This document shows positions 62,567-64,000 of a stretch of 64,000 nucleotides of DNA, piece by piece. The position numbers and the translations under genes are program-made. The DNA is from Mesorhizobium sp. M1D.F.Ca.ET.043.01.1.1 (GTDB taxonomy: Bacteria > Pseudomonadota > Alphaproteobacteria > Rhizobiales > Rhizobiaceae). Where the stretch lies: NCBI RefSeq assembly GCF_003952385.1, contig NZ_CP034444.1, positions 5,841,001 to 5,905,000 on the forward strand, in the 5' to 3' direction. The notes under the pieces are model-generated. The model was not told the origin of the DNA and ran no database searches. It worked only from the letters and a program-made list of their open reading frames with translations. Each line of letters opens with the position of its first letter. Position 1 is the stretch's first letter.

Positions 62567-63538
62567 ATGAAAAGACTTGTAATTTCTGCTCTGGCCGGGG
62601 CGATGTCGCTGGCCGCTTTCCAGGCGATGGCCGCCGACAAGCTGACGCTGCAGCTGAAATGGGTCACCCAGGCCCAGTTCGCCGGCTATTATGTCGCCAA
62701 GGCGAAGGGCTTCTATGATGCCGAGGGCCTCGACGTCGACATCAAGCCCGGGGGTCCCGACATCGCGCCCGAGCAGGTGATCGCCGGCGGCGGCGCCGAC
62801 GTGATCGTCGACTGGATGGGCGGGGCGCTCGCCGCGCGCGAAAAGGGCGTGCCGCTGGTCAACATCGCCCAGCCGTTCAAGAAGGCCGGCATGGAGCTGG
62901 TCTGCCCGAAGGACGGCCCGATCAAGACCGAGGCCGATTTCAAGGGCCATACGCTCGGCGTCTGGTTCTTCGGCAACGAATATCCGTTCTACGCCTGGAT
63001 GAACAAGCTCGGCCTCAAGACCGAGGGGGGACCGGACGGCGTCACCGTGCTCAAGCAGAGCTTCGATGTGCAGCCGCTGATCCAGAAGCAGGCGGACTGC
63101 ATCTCGGTCATGACCTATAACGAGTACTGGCAGCTGATCGACGCCGGCTACAAGCCGGAGCAGCTGACCGTGTTCAACTACTCGGCCATGGGCAACGATT
63201 TGCTCGAAGACGGGCTCTATGCGTTGGGAGACAAGCTCAAGGATCCGGCCTTCGAGGACAAGATGGTGCGTTTCGTGCGCGCTTCGATGAAGGGCTGGAA
63301 ATATGCCGTGGACAACTCCGACGAGGCAGCCGGCATCGTCATGGACAATGGCGGCCAGGACGAGAACCACCAGAAGCGGATGATGGGCGAAGTCGCCAAG
63401 CTGATCGACAATGCCGATGGCAAGCTGATTCCGGAAGCCTATGAGCGCACCGCCAAGGCGCTGCTCGACCAGAAGATCATCGCCAAGCAGCCGGAAGGCG
63501 CGTACACCACGGCGATCACCGACAAGGCGATCAAGTAG
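62567..63538 (+). CDS. ABC transporter substrate-binding protein, NMT1/THI5-like (candidate pyrimidine importer)
   Basis: 323 residues; ATG 62567 follows AGAGGG. A Sec signal ends near AFQAMAAD. The mature part begins LTLQLKWVTQAQFAGYYVAK and contains KGFYDAEGLDVDIKPGG, the pattern of NMT1/THI5-like proteins, some of which bind thiamine pyrimidine precursors. Given the neighbouring dihydropyrimidinase and transaminase genes, uracil, thymine or their degradation intermediates are the most likely ligands. This is inference from context. Confidence 0.92.
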   Translation: MKRLVISALAGAMSLAAFQAMAADKLTLQLKWVTQAQFAGYYVAKAKGFYDAEGLDVDIKPGGPDIAPEQVIAGGGADVIVDWMGGALAAREKGVPLVNIAQPFKKAGMELVCPKDGPIKTEADFKGHTLGVWFFGNEYPFYAWMNKLGLKTEGGPDGVTVLKQSFDVQPLIQKQADCISVMTYNEYWQLIDAGYKPEQLTVFNYSAMGNDLLEDGLYALGDKLKDPAFEDKMVRFVRASMKGWKYAVDNSDEAAGIVMDNGGQDENHQKRMMGEVAKLIDNADGKLIPEAYERTAKALLDQKIIAKQPEGAYTTAITDKAIK

Positions 63539-63566
63539 GCCGGCTGAACGCTGACATGCTGATCTG

Positions 63567-63593
63567 GGAACGGCGCCTCAGAGGCGCCGTTCC
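63567..63593. terminator. Bidirectional terminator between the binding protein and Lrp genes
   Basis: GGAACGGCGCCTC (63567-63579) and GAGGCGCCGTTCC (63581-63593) are exact reverse complements, followed by TTT on the plus strand. The stem overlaps the last codons and stop of the Lrp gene on the other strand. Confidence 0.75.
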
Positions 63594-64000
63594 TTTATGG
63601 TGTTCATGACGAAGCTGGTCTCGATCGAGGCGACGCATTTCAGCCGCGCGATCTTTTCCTTGATGAAGCGCTCGTACTGCTCGAGGCTTCCTGCCACCAC
63701 CTTCAGCACATAGTCGCGCGAGCCGGTGACGAGGTGGCATTCCAGGACCTCTTCCCAGCCGCGGATCGCGTCCTCGAACATGACGATCTCGTCCTCGTTC
63801 TGACGGCTGAGCCGGATGGTGGCGATGGCAACCATACCCCAGCCGAAGGCGGCCGGATCGACCAGCGCGGTGTAGCCTCTGATAACGCCGGCTTCCTCCA
63901 GCCGCCGCACGCGCCTCAGGCAGGGCGACGGCGACAGGCCGATCCGCTCGGCAAGCTCGTTGTTGGTGATGCGGGCGTCGGCTTGCAGCTCACGCAGGAT
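63578..64000 (-). CDS. Lrp/AsnC-family regulator (N-terminus cut off by the window end)
   Basis: 140 codons are visible and the frame is open to base 64000. The HTH is present at the right edge (ITNNELAERIGLSPSPCLRR), then RRLEEAGVIRGYTALVDPA and the RAM ligand-binding domain with VLECHLVTGSRDYVLKV. It probably senses an amino acid. It may regulate the pyrimidine or transporter genes it converges with, but no evidence shows this. Confidence 0.9.
   Translation of the reverse strand: MLRELQADARITNNELAERIGLSPSPCLRRVRRLEEAGVIRGYTALVDPAAFGWGMVAIATIRLSRQNEDEIVMFEDAIRGWEEVLECHLVTGSRDYVLKVVAGSLEQYERFIKEKIARLKCVASIETSFVMNTIKERRL

Noticed and set aside
1..64000. Search by eye for tRNA, rRNA, CRISPR arrays, insertion sequences and phage integrases
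   Set aside because: No cloverleaf, evenly spaced repeats, transposase or integrase motif was found. A dedicated search could still reveal small RNAs.

Overview
The window reads as a chromosomal segment of a GC-rich alphaproteobacterium of the order Hyphomicrobiales (Rhizobiales), most like Mesorhizobium. The reasons are the density of ABC importers, the single-domain FrcA-like ATPase at the left edge, the TamA/TamB and PBP1C/alpha-2-macroglobulin envelope genes, the RutR-controlled pyrimidine catabolism genes, and Mesorhizobium-type palindromic intergenic repeats. This assignment is inference. I saw no tRNA, rRNA, CRISPR array, transposase or phage gene.

Layout. (1) 1-7.5 kb: the end of a sugar ABC ATPase, then a GntR-like LacI regulator, a complete CUT2 sugar importer (binding protein, ATPase, two permeases) and a gluconokinase. 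A perfect 24-bp palindrome lies upstream of the importer. (2) 7.5-14.6 kb, minus strand: sulfate importer cysTWA flanked by two sulfate-binding proteins, followed by an Rrf2 regulator and an acyltransferase-like protein. (3) 14.8-31.5 kb: an envelope island. A giant alpha-2-macroglobulin, PBP1C and a VanX-like D-Ala-D-Ala dipeptidase form one minus-strand operon, divergent from tamA-tamB. TamB carries a large internal tandem duplication. (4) 31.8-38.1 kb: a family-5 peptide/opine-type ABC importer with a Tat-type binding protein and one fused double ATPase. (5) 38.2-46 kb: a lytic-transglycosylase-like lipoprotein, a non-pyrrolysine MttB-family methyltransferase next to a dimethylglycine-dehydrogenase-like flavoprotein, DoxX, a small secreted protein, a two-domain VOC protein and a ChaC-like protein. 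(6) 46.1-63.5 kb: reductive pyrimidine degradation. preT-preA are split from rutR, an omega-amino-acid transaminase, beta-ureidopropionase, dihydropyrimidinase and an NMT1-type ABC importer by a 4.7-kb accessory block (Rrf2-AhpD-DoxX, DUF3592, two SDRs, an XRE/MmyB regulator). (7) 63.6 kb to the end: a truncated Lrp/AsnC regulator.

How the genes work together. PreTA reduces uracil or thymine, dihydropyrimidinase opens the ring, beta-ureidopropionase releases beta-alanine or its 2-methyl analogue, and the transaminase converts this to a semialdehyde. RutR-like operators lie both upstream of preT and in the rutR/transaminase gap, so the two halves are probably one regulon, fed by the importer at 59.5-63.5 kb. 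In the envelope island, PBP1C, the periplasmic protease trap, the dipeptidase and the TAM complex all act on the periplasm or outer membrane. The MttB homologue and the flavoprotein with its folate-binding domain suggest stepwise demethylation of a methylated amine, with an unidentified methyl acceptor. This pair and the A2M-PBP1C-VanX operon are the least ordinary systems in the window.
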